From positions 218,779 through 282,778 of the forward strand of contig JADJYX010000043.1 in assembly GCA_016719535.1 (NCBI GenBank): a stretch of 64,000 nucleotides of DNA. Direction: 5' to 3'. The notes below the pieces were generated by a model, which saw only the letters and a program-made list of their open reading frames with translations, did not search any database and was not told the origin of the DNA. The translations under genes and the position numbers were made by a program. Below are positions 16,748 through 25,257 of this stretch, one piece after another; position 1 is the stretch's first letter, and each line of letters opens with the position of its first letter. This stretch comes from Rubrivivax sp. (GTDB lineage: Bacteria; Pseudomonadota; Gammaproteobacteria; Burkholderiales; Burkholderiaceae_C).

Positions 16748-18217
16748 TCAGGATGCCCTGCACGCCCGCCGATGCCGCAGCCTGCTGCGCTTATACGGCT
16801 GCTGCGCCCTGCGGTCAATCAGACTGCAGCGCCAGGGCCGCGCACGCTGGCGCATCAGGTGCGCTGCACGGCGCCCGGCAGCACGAGCGCAAAGCAGCTG
16901 CCGCCGCCCTCGCGCGGCTCGCAGCGCACCTGCACCGCCGTGGCGCTCGGCGATCTGGCGCACCAGGGCCAGGCCCAGGCCGACGCCACCGGCCTTCTCG
17001 GCGTGCCCGGGCAGGCGGAAGAAGGGCTCGAAGATGCGTTCGCGGAAGGCTTCGGGCACGCCGGGGCCACGGTCGCAGACGCGGGCCTCGACCGCGTCAC
17101 CTTGCCGCAGCACCTGCAGATCGATGTCGCCGCCGCCGTAGCGGCGCGCGTTTTCCAGCAGGTTGCGCAGGGCGCGGCGGATCAGCCGCTCGTCGCCGCG
17201 CAGGATCACCGGCTCGCCCTGCACGCTGGCGTCCACGCGCGCGGCCTCCTCGGCCGCCAGCCCCAGCAGGTCGACCTCGTCGCGGCGTTCCAGCGCGGCA
17301 CCGGCGTCGAGCCGGCTGGCCAGCAGCACCTCGTCGACCAGCGCGTCGAGCTCGGCGATATTGACGTCGATCTCGTGCCGCATCGCCGCGCGCTGCGCGG
17401 GCGACGCATCCTCCAGCATCGACACCGCCATCTTCAGCCGCGTCAGCGGCGAGCGCAGTTCGTGGCTGGCGTTGGCCAGCAGGCTCTTGTGCGACTGCAG
17501 CAGGGCCTCGATGCGCGCGGCGGCGCGGTTGAAGCTGGCGCCCAGCGCCGCCACCTCGTCGCGGCCGTCCTCGGCCACACGCTGGTGCAGCGCACCGGCG
17601 CCGAAAGCCTCGACACCCTGCTCGAGGGCCTCGAGCCGGCGCGTCAGCCGGCGCACGACCGGCCAGGCACCGCCGGCCACCGCGGCAAACAGCACCAGCA
17701 GCAGCACCGCCAGCGTCACGCCCTCGGGCCAGCCGCGCGGCAGCAGCCACGGCAGCCCGTTCGCCGGCGGCGGGGCCGGCCCGGCGCCAGGCATCATGCC
17801 GGGGCGCATGCCCATGCCGGCGCGCAGCGGCGGCCGCAGCACCCACAGCGTGCGGCCGTCGTCCAGCCGCACGGGCTGCAGACGTCGCGCCAGCATCGGC
17901 CCGCCTTCGGCCTCGCGGCGCGCGAACAGTTCGGTGGTGACGACCCGCCGCCCCTGCGCGTCGTCCAGCGCCAGCGCCACGCGCAGGCGCTGCGACCAGT
18001 CCTGCAGCGCCGACTCCTGCTCGGCCAGCGGTGCCGAGGCCGCGGGCAGCGAGCGCTGCAGCAGCTCGGCCCAGGCCTCGGTGCGGTCGCGCACGCGTTC
18101 CTCGAAGCGCACGCGCTCCTGCTCCAGGTGGCGCTGCACCAGCCAGCCCGAGACCAGCGCGAACAAGGCCAGCGCCGCCACCACCGTGAGGTAGATGCGC
18201 AGGTAGAGCGACTTCAC
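16748..18217 (-). CDS. CpxA-like sensor histidine kinase, apparently frameshifted near its C-terminus
   Basis: Inner-membrane sensor kinase: GTG start at 18217, first TM at residues 8-25, periplasmic domain to about 162, second TM 165-187, HAMP, HisKA with ANASHELRSPLTRLK (His252), then N, G1 (DRGPGVPEAF) and G2 (GGVGLGLALV) boxes. After AERHGG (about residue 425, 16934-16943) the frame degenerates into Arg/Ala-rich sequence running to 16748. In the neighbouring frame the normal ending AVQVRCEPREGG...FALVLPGAVQ continues and stops at 16855. A two-base loss or one-base gain explains it. Whether real or a sequencing error cannot be told here. Lies 33 bases downstream of its response regulator. 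Confidence 0.88.
   Translation of the reverse strand: MKSLYLRIYLTVVAALALFALVSGWLVQRHLEQERVRFEERVRDRTEAWAELLQRSLPAASAPLAEQESALQDWSQRLRVALALDDAQGRRVVTTELFARREAEGGPMLARRLQPVRLDDGRTLWVLRPPLRAGMGMRPGMMPGAGPAPPPANGLPWLLPRGWPEGVTLAVLLLVLFAAVAGGAWPVVRRLTRRLEALEQGVEAFGAGALHQRVAEDGRDEVAALGASFNRAAARIEALLQSHKSLLANASHELRSPLTRLKMAVSMLEDASPAQRAAMRHEIDVNIAELDALVDEVLLASRLDAGAALERRDEVDLLGLAAEEAARVDASVQGEPVILRGDERLIRRALRNLLENARRYGGGDIDLQVLRQGDAVEARVCDRGPGVPEAFRERIFEPFFRLPGHAEKAGGVGLGLALVRQIAERHGGAGALRAARGRRQLLCARAAGRRAAHLMRQRARPWRCSLIDRRAQQPYKRSRLRHRRACRAS
16790..16818 (-). promoter_or_regulatory. Consensus sigma-70 promoter for the CHAP-like gene
   Basis: On the minus strand TTGACC, a 17-base spacer and TATAAG (-35 at 16818-16813, -10 at 16795-16790). 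It sits about 94 bases upstream of the CHAP-like ATG and beyond the expected end (16855) of the kinase gene. Confidence 0.75.
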
Positions 18218-18250
18218 GGCGGGGGCGACGCCCGGTGGCCGGCGCGGCGG

Positions 18251-18952
18251 TCACTCGTCCTGCTTGCGCGCGAAGACATAGCCGCTGCCGCGCACGGTGA
18301 GCACGCGCTTGGGATTCTTGGGGTCGTCCTCGATGACGGCACGGATGCGCGAGATGTGCACGTCGATGCTGCGGTCGAAGGCTTCGAGCGGATGGCCCTT
18401 GAGGGCGTCCATGATCTGGTCGCGCGAGAGCACGCGCCCCGGGCTCTTGGCCAGCACGACCAGCAGCTCGAACTGGTGGCCGGTGAGGTCGCAGGACTTG
18501 CCGTCCAGGCGTGCCTGGCGCGCGCCGAGGTCGATCTCCAGGCGGCCGAAGACCAGCACGTCGTCGCGGCCCGGTTCGGGCGATGCGCGCCGCAGCAGCG
18601 CCTTCACCCGCGCCAGCAGCTCGCGCGGCTCGAAAGGCTTGGGCAGGTAGTCGTCGGCGCCGAGCTCCAGGCCGACGATGCGGTCCATCGGCTCGCCGCG
18701 CGCGGTCAGCATCAGCAGCGGCAGGCGGCGCAGCCGGGCATCGGCGCGCAACTCGCGCGTCAGGTCCAGGCCGTCGCCGTCGGGCAGCATCAGGTCGAGC
18801 AGCAGCGCGTCGAAGGACGCGCCGCGCAGCCTTTCGCGCCCGGCGCCGAGCGACGCGGCCGCCTCCACCTCGTAGCCGTTGCGGCGGAGGTAGTCGCCCA
18901 GCATGTCGGTCAGGCGAACGTCGTCGTCGATCAGCAGCAGGCGGGCGCTCAA
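18251..18952 (-). CDS. OmpR/CpxR-family response regulator
   Basis: A 233-residue two-component regulator. Receiver domain residues 1-115 with acidic pocket DDD (9-11), phospho-acceptor Asp53 in LLLDLMLPDGDG and Lys in LPKPFEPREL; C-terminal winged helix with GHQFELLVVLAKSPGRVLSRDQIMD and DRSIDVHISRIRAVIEDDPKNPKRVLTV (quoted in parts of the conserved helix). The start is a TTG at 18952. Upstream lies a Spy-like gene and downstream the cognate kinase, an arrangement like CpxP-CpxR-CpxA, suggesting envelope or metal stress sensing. Confidence 0.93.
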   Translation of the reverse strand: MSARLLLIDDDVRLTDMLGDYLRRNGYEVEAAASLGAGRERLRGASFDALLLDLMLPDGDGLDLTRELRADARLRRLPLLMLTARGEPMDRIVGLELGADDYLPKPFEPRELLARVKALLRRASPEPGRDDVLVFGRLEIDLGARQARLDGKSCDLTGHQFELLVVLAKSPGRVLSRDQIMDALKGHPLEAFDRSIDVHISRIRAVIEDDPKNPKRVLTVRGSGYVFARKQDE

Positions 18953-18989
18953 GTCGGGGGCTCCGGACGGTGGTGCGAAGCGCGAGAGC

Positions 18990-19541
18990 TTACTTCGGCG
19001 CGCCGCGACGCTCCATCATGCCGCGGCGCTGGCCGGCCATCTCGGCCAGCCTGGTGCGCTGCTCGGGCGTGAGCACACGGCTGGCGTCGAGCATGGCCTG
19101 CATGCGGCGCTTGCTGGCGGCGTCGTGGCGGGCCAGTTGCTGCTGGCGCAGCGCCTCCACGGCATTGGCGTCCACCGTCGGCTGCGTGAAGAGCTGCCGC
19201 ATCTGCTCGTGCAGAGCACGGCCGCTCTCGCGCTGGGCCTGCAGATCGGTGCGTGCCGCGTCCATGATCTGCCGGATCTGGGCGCGCTGCTCGGCGCTGG
19301 CACCGATGGCCTCGAGCATGCGTTCGGCGCGCGGGCCGCCCATCATGCCGGCGCCCATGCCGCCGTGCTGGCCATCCATGCCGCCATGCCGGCCACCCAT
19401 CATGGCGCCGTGACGCTGACCGTCCATCGGTGCGGCCTGGGCGCTGAGCACGGTGGCGCCGGCCAGCGCCACGAAGATGCCGGTGCCCAGCAGTTGCAGG
19501 GCGCGGCGGCTGAAACGGGGGATCGCGGTCGGGGGGTTCAT
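18990..19541 (-). CDS. Spy/CpxP-family periplasmic stress protein
   Basis: A 183-residue exported helical protein. The ATG at 19541 is preceded by a GGAG site and gives a signal peptide (ALQLLGTGIFVALAGATVLS, cleavage near AQA-APM). The mature N-terminus is a Gly/His/Met-rich stretch (residues about 45-75) that could bind metal ions such as copper. The helical part includes LTPEQRTRLAEMAGQR, the LTxxQ motif of the Spy/CpxP family, which act as chaperones or as feedback inhibitors of CpxA. It is the first gene of the Spy-regulator-kinase operon. Confidence 0.88.
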   Translation of the reverse strand: MNPPTAIPRFSRRALQLLGTGIFVALAGATVLSAQAAPMDGQRHGAMMGGRHGGMDGQHGGMGAGMMGGPRAERMLEAIGASAEQRAQIRQIMDAARTDLQAQRESGRALHEQMRQLFTQPTVDANAVEALRQQQLARHDAASKRRMQAMLDASRVLTPEQRTRLAEMAGQRRGMMERRGAPK

Positions 19542-19678
19542 CAGGTCTCCAGGGCAGGGGTTGCAATGGAGACGATGCTGCGCCGGCCAGGTAACGTCGC
19601 TGTGCGCTGCGCGTAAAGATCTGTTCACGCGCTGGCCATGCCGCGCTGCGGCGGCTGCCGCATGCGCTGCGGCGGACG

Positions 19679-20434
19679 TCAGGCCGGCAATTCCTGGCGG
19701 CGGGCCGGGGAGGTGACCTCGTCGCCGCGGCGCGCGGCCCTGGCGATGGCCTTGGCCGAGGGCGATTGCAGTTCACCCTGCAGCTCGACGGCCGCGCCGG
19801 GCGCCTCGTCGCCCGCGCCGCCCAGGTCCAGGCCGGGCAGCATGACGTCGCCGTACGCCGCCAGCAGCGCCGCCTCGGCCTCGGCCGCGTCGTCGCCCTC
19901 CAGCGTGACCGGGTGCGCCAGTGCCCCGGTCTCGACATCCTCGACCGGCGGTCGGGCCGGGGACGCGGCCGGCGCCGGCGTGGCCCGCGCCTCGGGCTCG
20001 CGCTCGATCAGCATCACCGCCATCTTCGAGCGCAGCAGCGCCAGGCCGTCGTCCGACCAGTTGGTGACCAGGCCCTCGAACTGGTCGAGCGCCTGCCTGA
20101 GCACGTCGTAGGGCACCTTGGTCAGGCCGCGCAGGCCCTTCTTCGCCAGCGCATGTTCGATCAACGCCAGCTGGCGCAATGCCGCGCGGTTGGCGGGCAG
20201 CCCATCGAGCAGCCGCGCCAGCGACGCCTGCATGCGCTGCGATTCCTGCTGCTCCTTCAGTGCGGCGGCCCCAGGCTGCGACGGACCACGCCGGCCGGCG
20301 CGGTCCCGCTTCGGCTGCGCCTCGTCGAGCACCACCTCCAGTCCGCGCTCGCCGCGGCGCACACGGACGTCGGCGCGGAAGAAGGCCTTGATGGCCTGGG
20401 CGATGACGGCGAAGGGGCGCAAGATGGAAACCAT
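19679..20434 (-). CDS. Unknown 251-residue protein, predicted sigma-28-dependent
   Basis: Not recognised. The start is an ATG at 20434 (MVSILRPFAVIAQAIKAFFR), an amphipathic N-terminal helix, followed by a basic strand-like segment (DVRVRRGERGLEVVLDE), a linker, and a helical core about residues 75-150 (LLDGLPANRAALRQLALIEHAL; FEGLVTNWSDDGLALLRSKM). The rest is Pro/Ala/Glu-rich and low complexity, with no TM helix or Cys motif. A sigma-28-type promoter sits 57 bases upstream. It lies downstream of the diguanylate cyclase but 163 bases away, so it is probably a separately controlled late flagellar gene. Confidence 0.75.
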   Translation of the reverse strand: MVSILRPFAVIAQAIKAFFRADVRVRRGERGLEVVLDEAQPKRDRAGRRGPSQPGAAALKEQQESQRMQASLARLLDGLPANRAALRQLALIEHALAKKGLRGLTKVPYDVLRQALDQFEGLVTNWSDDGLALLRSKMAVMLIEREPEARATPAPAASPARPPVEDVETGALAHPVTLEGDDAAEAEAALLAAYGDVMLPGLDLGGAGDEAPGAAVELQGELQSPSAKAIARAARRGDEVTSPARRQELPA

Positions 20435-20491
20435 GGCGTGAACGCTCGGAGGCGGCAGACCCGGCTCGACATGACCCGGGCACGTTTCCAG

Positions 20492-20519
20492 TATCGGCCC
20501 GCCGCTGGCCGCGCTTGAG
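20492..20519 (-). promoter_or_regulatory. Predicted sigma-28 (FliA) promoter of the 251-residue gene
   Basis: Minus strand CTCAAGC (20519-20513), 15 bases, CCGATA (20497-20492). Same spacing and nearly the same boxes as the sites before cheY and flgM in this window. It ends 57 bases before the ATG at 20434. Confidence 0.75.
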
Positions 20520-20597
20520 CCCTGCAGCTGTTTCCAACGGCAACAGACGCCGGCGTCGACCGGTGCGGTGGTCGAACCCGGCGGTCGGGCCGGCGCA

Positions 20598-22346
20598 TCA
20601 GGCCGTGCAGGTGCGGTTCTTGCCGGTGCGCTTGGCCTCGTACAAGGCCTCGTCGGCACGTTCCAGCGCCGACTCCAGGGTCTCGCCCGGGCGCCATTCG
20701 GTGACGCCGGCCGAGAAGGTGACGAAGACCTCGGCCTGTTCGTGCATGAAGAGCGCGGCACTGAGCGCGCGCTGCAGCCGCGTCAGCGCCTGCTGCGCCT
20801 CGGGCAAGGCGGTGCCGGGCAGCAGCACGACGAATTCCTCGCCGCCGAAGCGCGCCAGGTGGTCGACGGGGCGCAGGCGTTCGCGCACCGCGGCGGCCAG
20901 GGTCTTCAGCGCCACGTCGCCGGCGGCGTGGCCCAGGCTGTCGTTGAGCTTCTTGAAGTTGTCGATGTCGATCAGGCCCACCGCCAGCGGGGCATCGGCG
21001 CCCTCGCGTTCGCGCCGCGCGGCCTCGGCGGCGAAGGCCTGCATCAGCCCGCGCCGGTTGGCCACCTGGGTCAGCGCATCGGTGCCGACCTCGTCGGAGA
21101 GTTTGCGCAACTCGTCCTCGAGCGCGCGCACCTGGTCCTCCAGCGCCCGGGCGCGCGCATGGTCGCTGGCCATGCGCTGCTGCGCCTGGCCGACCAGGTC
21201 CTGCACGGCACGGCTCTCGTCGACGAGCTCGCGCACCACGCCGGCCAGGCCTTCGATCGACTCGGCGGCCTCGATCGCCTGCACGTGGCGGCCGACCTTG
21301 TCGTGGAAGCGCCCGGTCTGCTCGCCCAGCTCGCCGATTTCGCCCAGCAGCCGGTTGATGAGGACCTTGAGCGCATTGCGCGCCTGGTCGCGCTCGCCGC
21401 GCACGCGGGCATGACGGGCCCGCGTCTCCGCCAGGATGACGGTGGCGGCGCGCACGCTGCGCGCATTCAGCCCCTCGGCCAGCCGCGCCTGCAGCGTCTG
21501 GGCCTGCCCGCGCGCCCAGCTCTCGTCCTCGGCCAGTTCGCCCAGGCCCTGGCCCAGTTCGGTGCACAGCCGCCCGACCTGATCGACGAGGTGGTGCCGG
21601 TGCGCAAACAGGCGGCAGATCTCGGCGCAGGTGCGGTCCAGCTCATGCAGGCCGTCGGTCGTCGGGCCCTCGTCGGCCAGCCGATCGGCCAGCCGCGCCA
21701 GCCGATCGGCCAGCTCGCCGGCGCGCGCCTCGGCCAGCGGCAGCCCGGCATTGACCGTCAGTCGCAGGTGATCGATGGCCGCGGGCCAGTCGGCGTCGGC
21801 CGGCGGCGCCGCCGCCGCGGTCGCGGGCCCCGGCAGCGGTTCGGGGGCGGCCGCGGTGTCGCCCGCTTCCACCGGCGCCGGCGCATCGGACTCCCAGGCG
21901 CCGACCAATGCACCCAGGCGCTGCTGCAGCCGCTGCAGGTCACTGCGGCTGCCGTCGAGCACCCGCTGCAGGCTTTCCTTCTTGCGCGCAGCACTCCACT
22001 GGCGGCTGCCGCGTTCGAGCGCACGCAGCAGCCGTTCGAGCAGGGCCGCCCAGGCCTGCGCCTGCGCGCCGGCCGCCTGCGCGCTGCGGTCCAGGGCCTG
22101 GCCGACCAGGTCCCAGCGGCCCTGCATGAAGGCGGTGACGAGCTGCTCGCGCCGCGCCGGCTCGTCGGGCAGCCGTGCCGCCAGGCGTTCGAGCGGCGCA
22201 CGGGCCCGTTCGGGCAGCGCCGGCGCCGGCTGACCGGCCTCCTCGGCATAGGCGCGGGCGTAGTTTTCGGGCGTGGGCTCCTGCTGCGCCATCGCCAGCC
22301 GGCGCAGCGCGCCCTTGGCGATCTGCGCCGGGCTGGCGACGCTCAT
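20598..22346 (-). CDS. Diguanylate cyclase with N-terminal helical domain
   Basis: A 582-residue soluble protein. The start chosen, ATG at 22346, gives MSVASPAQIAKGALRRLAMAQQEPTPENYARAYAEEAG; the TPENYARAYAE stretch is a recurring N-terminal motif in a betaproteobacterial diguanylate cyclase family. Long helices and predicted coiled coils fill residues 60-410. The GGDEF domain (about 415-580) carries the active signature RFGGEEF near residue 500 and DALTQVANRRGL, so c-di-GMP synthesis from two GTP is expected. The start is 19 bases after the upstream REC-GGDEF-EAL gene stops, indicating one operon. Confidence 0.92.
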   Translation of the reverse strand: MSVASPAQIAKGALRRLAMAQQEPTPENYARAYAEEAGQPAPALPERARAPLERLAARLPDEPARREQLVTAFMQGRWDLVGQALDRSAQAAGAQAQAWAALLERLLRALERGSRQWSAARKKESLQRVLDGSRSDLQRLQQRLGALVGAWESDAPAPVEAGDTAAAPEPLPGPATAAAAPPADADWPAAIDHLRLTVNAGLPLAEARAGELADRLARLADRLADEGPTTDGLHELDRTCAEICRLFAHRHHLVDQVGRLCTELGQGLGELAEDESWARGQAQTLQARLAEGLNARSVRAATVILAETRARHARVRGERDQARNALKVLINRLLGEIGELGEQTGRFHDKVGRHVQAIEAAESIEGLAGVVRELVDESRAVQDLVGQAQQRMASDHARARALEDQVRALEDELRKLSDEVGTDALTQVANRRGLMQAFAAEAARREREGADAPLAVGLIDIDNFKKLNDSLGHAAGDVALKTLAAAVRERLRPVDHLARFGGEEFVVLLPGTALPEAQQALTRLQRALSAALFMHEQAEVFVTFSAGVTEWRPGETLESALERADEALYEAKRTGKNRTCTA

Positions 22347-22365
22347 CGATGCGGGCCCTGCGGGT

Positions 22366-24624
22366 TCAGACGCGGCCGGCAACGGCACGCGGGCGGTCGG
22401 CGCCGGCCTCGAGTTCGCTCGCCTGCCCGATCCACGACGCACTGCGTGCATGCACCGACTGATCGAGCCAGAGCTCGAGCTCGGTGGCCGCCACCGGGCG
22501 GCTGAACAGGAAGCCCTGCATGACGACCACGCCCAGGCGGTGCAGCACCTCCATCTGGCGCAGCGTCTCCACGCCCTCGGCGATGACACGCAGGCCCAGC
22601 GAGCGCGCCAGCGCGATGATGGCGGTGACCACCGCCGAGCTCTGCGGGCTGACGCCGAGGTCGCGCACGAAGCTGCGGTCGATCTTCAGCTCGGAGATCG
22701 GCAGCGTCGTCAGGTAGGACAGCGATGAATAGCCGGTGCCGAAGTCGTCGATCGCGATCTCGACGCCGATCTCGTTGAGACGGTGCAGCGCCGGGATCAC
22801 GTTCTGCAGGTCCTTCATCAGGTTGTCCTCGGTGATCTCGAGCATGATCACGCGGTGCGGCACGCCCTGGGCGGTCACGACCTGGTGGATGTGGTCGACG
22901 AGGTCGCTGCGTTCGAACAAGCGGCTGGGCAGGTTGACCGCGATCGACTCGCTGAAGCCGAAGCTCTGCTGCCAGGCCTTGGCCTGGCGGGCCGCCTCGG
23001 ACAGCGCCCATTCCGACAGCGGCACGATGAGGCCGGTCTCCTCGGCGAGCGGGATGAAGTCGCCCGGCGGCACCAGCCTGCCGCCGCGTTGCCAGCGCAT
23101 CAGCGCCTCCACGCCGATCATGCGCGCGCTGCGCACGTCGATCTTGGGCTGGTAGTGCAGCACCAGCTCCTTGCGCTCGATCGCCTTGTGCAGCGCGGTC
23201 TCGAGCTCGAGCTTCTCGCGCCCGCGGCCGGCCAGCTGCGGGCCGTACAACGCCGAAGCGTTGCGCCCCGTGGCCTTCACCGAATACATGGCGACGTCGG
23301 AATTGCGCATCAGGTCGGCGACGCTGTTGCCGTCGCGCGGGTACAGCGCCACGCCGACGCTGGCGGTGACGAAGCATTCCTGGCCGGCCACCACGATGGG
23401 CTCGCGCATCACCTCCAGCATGCGCTGCGCCACACGCTCGGCGTCGCGCTCGTCGGCCACCTCGGGCAGCAGCGCCACGAATTCGTCGCCGCCCAGGCGG
23501 CCCACGGCCTCCAGCGAGCGGTGCGAGCGCACGCCCATGCCATGGCCTTCGTAGACGGCCTCCAGCACCTGGTCGGAGTGGCGCACGCAGCCGCGCAGCC
23601 GGCGCGCCACCTCCATCAGCAACTCGTCGCCCGACTGGTGTCCGAGCGTGTCGTTGATGATCTTGAAGCGGTCGAGGTCGATCAGCAGCAGCGCGCACTG
23701 ATGGCCCAGGCGGCGCGCCATCTCCAGCGCGCGCTCGGCCCGCCACAACAGCTGGCGGCGATTGGGCAGCCCGGTGAGGGCGTCGAAGTTGGCCAGGTGG
23801 CGGATCTTGTCCTCGGCCACGCGACGGTCGGTGACGTCCTGCACCACGCCGGTATAGCCGACCATCTGGCCCTGCTCGTTGAACTCGGGCTCGGCCTCGA
23901 CGTGCACGACATGGTCGCCGCTGTACCAGTTGGGCGTCACCGGCATGTCGGTGGTCAGCACCGAGCCATGCTCGAGCGTGCTGCGCAGCATGCGCACCAG
24001 CACGCGGCGGTCCTCGGACGGCACCATGCGCAGCACACCGCGCAGCGTCAGTACCTCGCCCGCGCCGAGGCCGAAGACGCGCAGCGCCTCCGGCGACAGC
24101 ATCAGCCCGCCCTTGACCCGCCAGTCGAAGCTGCCCATGCGCGCCAGATCCTGCGCGCGCGCCAGCTTGGACTTGCTGCGTTCGAGTTCCTGCCGCGTGC
24201 GCGAGGCCCGCAGCAGGTAGCGCAGGCGGCCGTCGAGCAGGCTCCACTGCTGCGTCCACTGCTGCGTCTTGACGAAGAAGTCGGTGGCCCCGGCCTCGTA
24301 GGCGCGCGTGATCGAGGCCTCGTCGTTGAGGCCGGTGAGCATCAGCACCGGGACGTTCTCGCCGCCGGGCATGGCGCGCAGCGCGCGGCAGGTACCGAAG
24401 CCGTCCAGCTCGGGCATCATGGCGTCGAGCACGATGATGTCGGGCAGCCCTTCGGCCAGGGCATCCAGCGCCGCCTGGCCGCTGTCGACCTCGCGCACGA
24501 CGAAGCCGCGGTCGCGCAGCGCGGCGCCGGCGACCAGCAGCGTCACCTGGTCGTCGTCGGCCAGCAGCACGCGCGGGTGGTCGCGTGCGTGATCGTCGGC
24601 ATAGGACGTGGCTACCGGGGTCAT
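22366..24624 (-). CDS. Response regulator with REC-PAS-GGDEF-EAL architecture
   Basis: A 752-residue c-di-GMP turnover protein under phosphorelay control. REC domain residues 18-140 with Asp67 in IIVLDAMMPELDG; a PAS domain about 165-285 (MGSFDWRVKGG to GVVQDVTDRR); GGDEF domain with intact RLGGDEF near 378 and an insertion before it (QVLEAVYEGHGMGVRSH); EAL domain with GVEALMRW near 507, EITEDNL, IAIDDFGTGYSSL, KIDRSF and EGVE, all catalytic residues kept. Both synthesis and hydrolysis are therefore possible. The ATG at 24624 lies 13 bases after the HPt gene. Confidence 0.95.
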   Translation of the reverse strand: MTPVATSYADDHARDHPRVLLADDDQVTLLVAGAALRDRGFVVREVDSGQAALDALAEGLPDIIVLDAMMPELDGFGTCRALRAMPGGENVPVLMLTGLNDEASITRAYEAGATDFFVKTQQWTQQWSLLDGRLRYLLRASRTRQELERSKSKLARAQDLARMGSFDWRVKGGLMLSPEALRVFGLGAGEVLTLRGVLRMVPSEDRRVLVRMLRSTLEHGSVLTTDMPVTPNWYSGDHVVHVEAEPEFNEQGQMVGYTGVVQDVTDRRVAEDKIRHLANFDALTGLPNRRQLLWRAERALEMARRLGHQCALLLIDLDRFKIINDTLGHQSGDELLMEVARRLRGCVRHSDQVLEAVYEGHGMGVRSHRSLEAVGRLGGDEFVALLPEVADERDAERVAQRMLEVMREPIVVAGQECFVTASVGVALYPRDGNSVADLMRNSDVAMYSVKATGRNASALYGPQLAGRGREKLELETALHKAIERKELVLHYQPKIDVRSARMIGVEALMRWQRGGRLVPPGDFIPLAEETGLIVPLSEWALSEAARQAKAWQQSFGFSESIAVNLPSRLFERSDLVDHIHQVVTAQGVPHRVIMLEITEDNLMKDLQNVIPALHRLNEIGVEIAIDDFGTGYSSLSYLTTLPISELKIDRSFVRDLGVSPQSSAVVTAIIALARSLGLRVIAEGVETLRQMEVLHRLGVVVMQGFLFSRPVAATELELWLDQSVHARSASWIGQASELEAGADRPRAVAGRV

Positions 24625-24637
24625 CGACAGTCGATCG

Positions 24638-25066
24638 TCACGCCGCGAGCATAGCCCTAACGGCAGCCAGGACACCCTGGCCTTCCAGCATCAGGGCTTC
24701 CAGTTCCGCGGCATCGGGCATGGTCTCGACCGCGCGCACGAGCTGCTCGATGTCGGCGCAGCGCTGCGAGAACGCCATCGCCCCGACCGCCGCCGACGAC
24801 GACTTCAGCGTGTGCGCGGCGCGCAGCAGGCGGTCGAGGTCGGCGCTGTCGCCGGCGCTGCCGATATCGACCAGGTGGCGCGCCAGCGAGCTTTCGTAGG
24901 CTCGCAGCACCCGCTGCAGCACGCCCTGCCGGCCGCCGGGGTCGAGGTCGCGCAGCCGCTCGATGGCCTGCGGATCGATCACCGGTTCGGCCGCATCGCC
25001 AACCGGCAGGACGCCCTGTGGCAGCTGCCCGACCGCGACCGATTCCGACGACTTGTCCATGTGCAT
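24638..25066 (-). CDS. Histidine phosphotransfer (HPt) domain protein
   Basis: A roughly 142-residue four-helix HPt protein. The phosphorylatable His85 lies in RLLRAAHTLKSSSAAVGAMA, the classic HPt box, and a second helix SQRCADIEQLVRAVE completes the fold. It shuttles phosphoryl groups between a hybrid kinase and a receiver. The gene opens the operon HPt, REC-PAS-GGDEF-EAL, diguanylate cyclase, so the receiver downstream is the likely partner. The start could be GTG 25072, ATG 25066 or ATG 25060; AGG spacing favours 25066. Confidence 0.88.
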   Translation of the reverse strand: MHMDKSSESVAVGQLPQGVLPVGDAAEPVIDPQAIERLRDLDPGGRQGVLQRVLRAYESSLARHLVDIGSAGDSADLDRLLRAAHTLKSSSAAVGAMAFSQRCADIEQLVRAVETMPDAAELEALMLEGQGVLAAVRAMLAA

Positions 25067-25257
25067 CACCACACCTGCGCTCGCGCTGCCCCCGTTGGCG
25101 TACCGGCGGAGGATGCCGGCCGGCCGCCGCCGCCGTCAAGACGGCGACGCCACGGTCGCCGGGATGCAGAACGGCCGTGGTCGGTTGTTTATCGGGTGCT
25201 CTGGCGCCTTCTTGAGCGCGCAGCGCCGGGATCACCCAGGCGTCACCGGTTCGTACA

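Noticed and set aside
16748..16854. Extended C-terminus of the CpxA-like kinase as genuine sequence
   Set aside because: Arg/Ala-rich, unlike kinase ends, and overlaps the promoter of the next gene; better explained by a frameshift.
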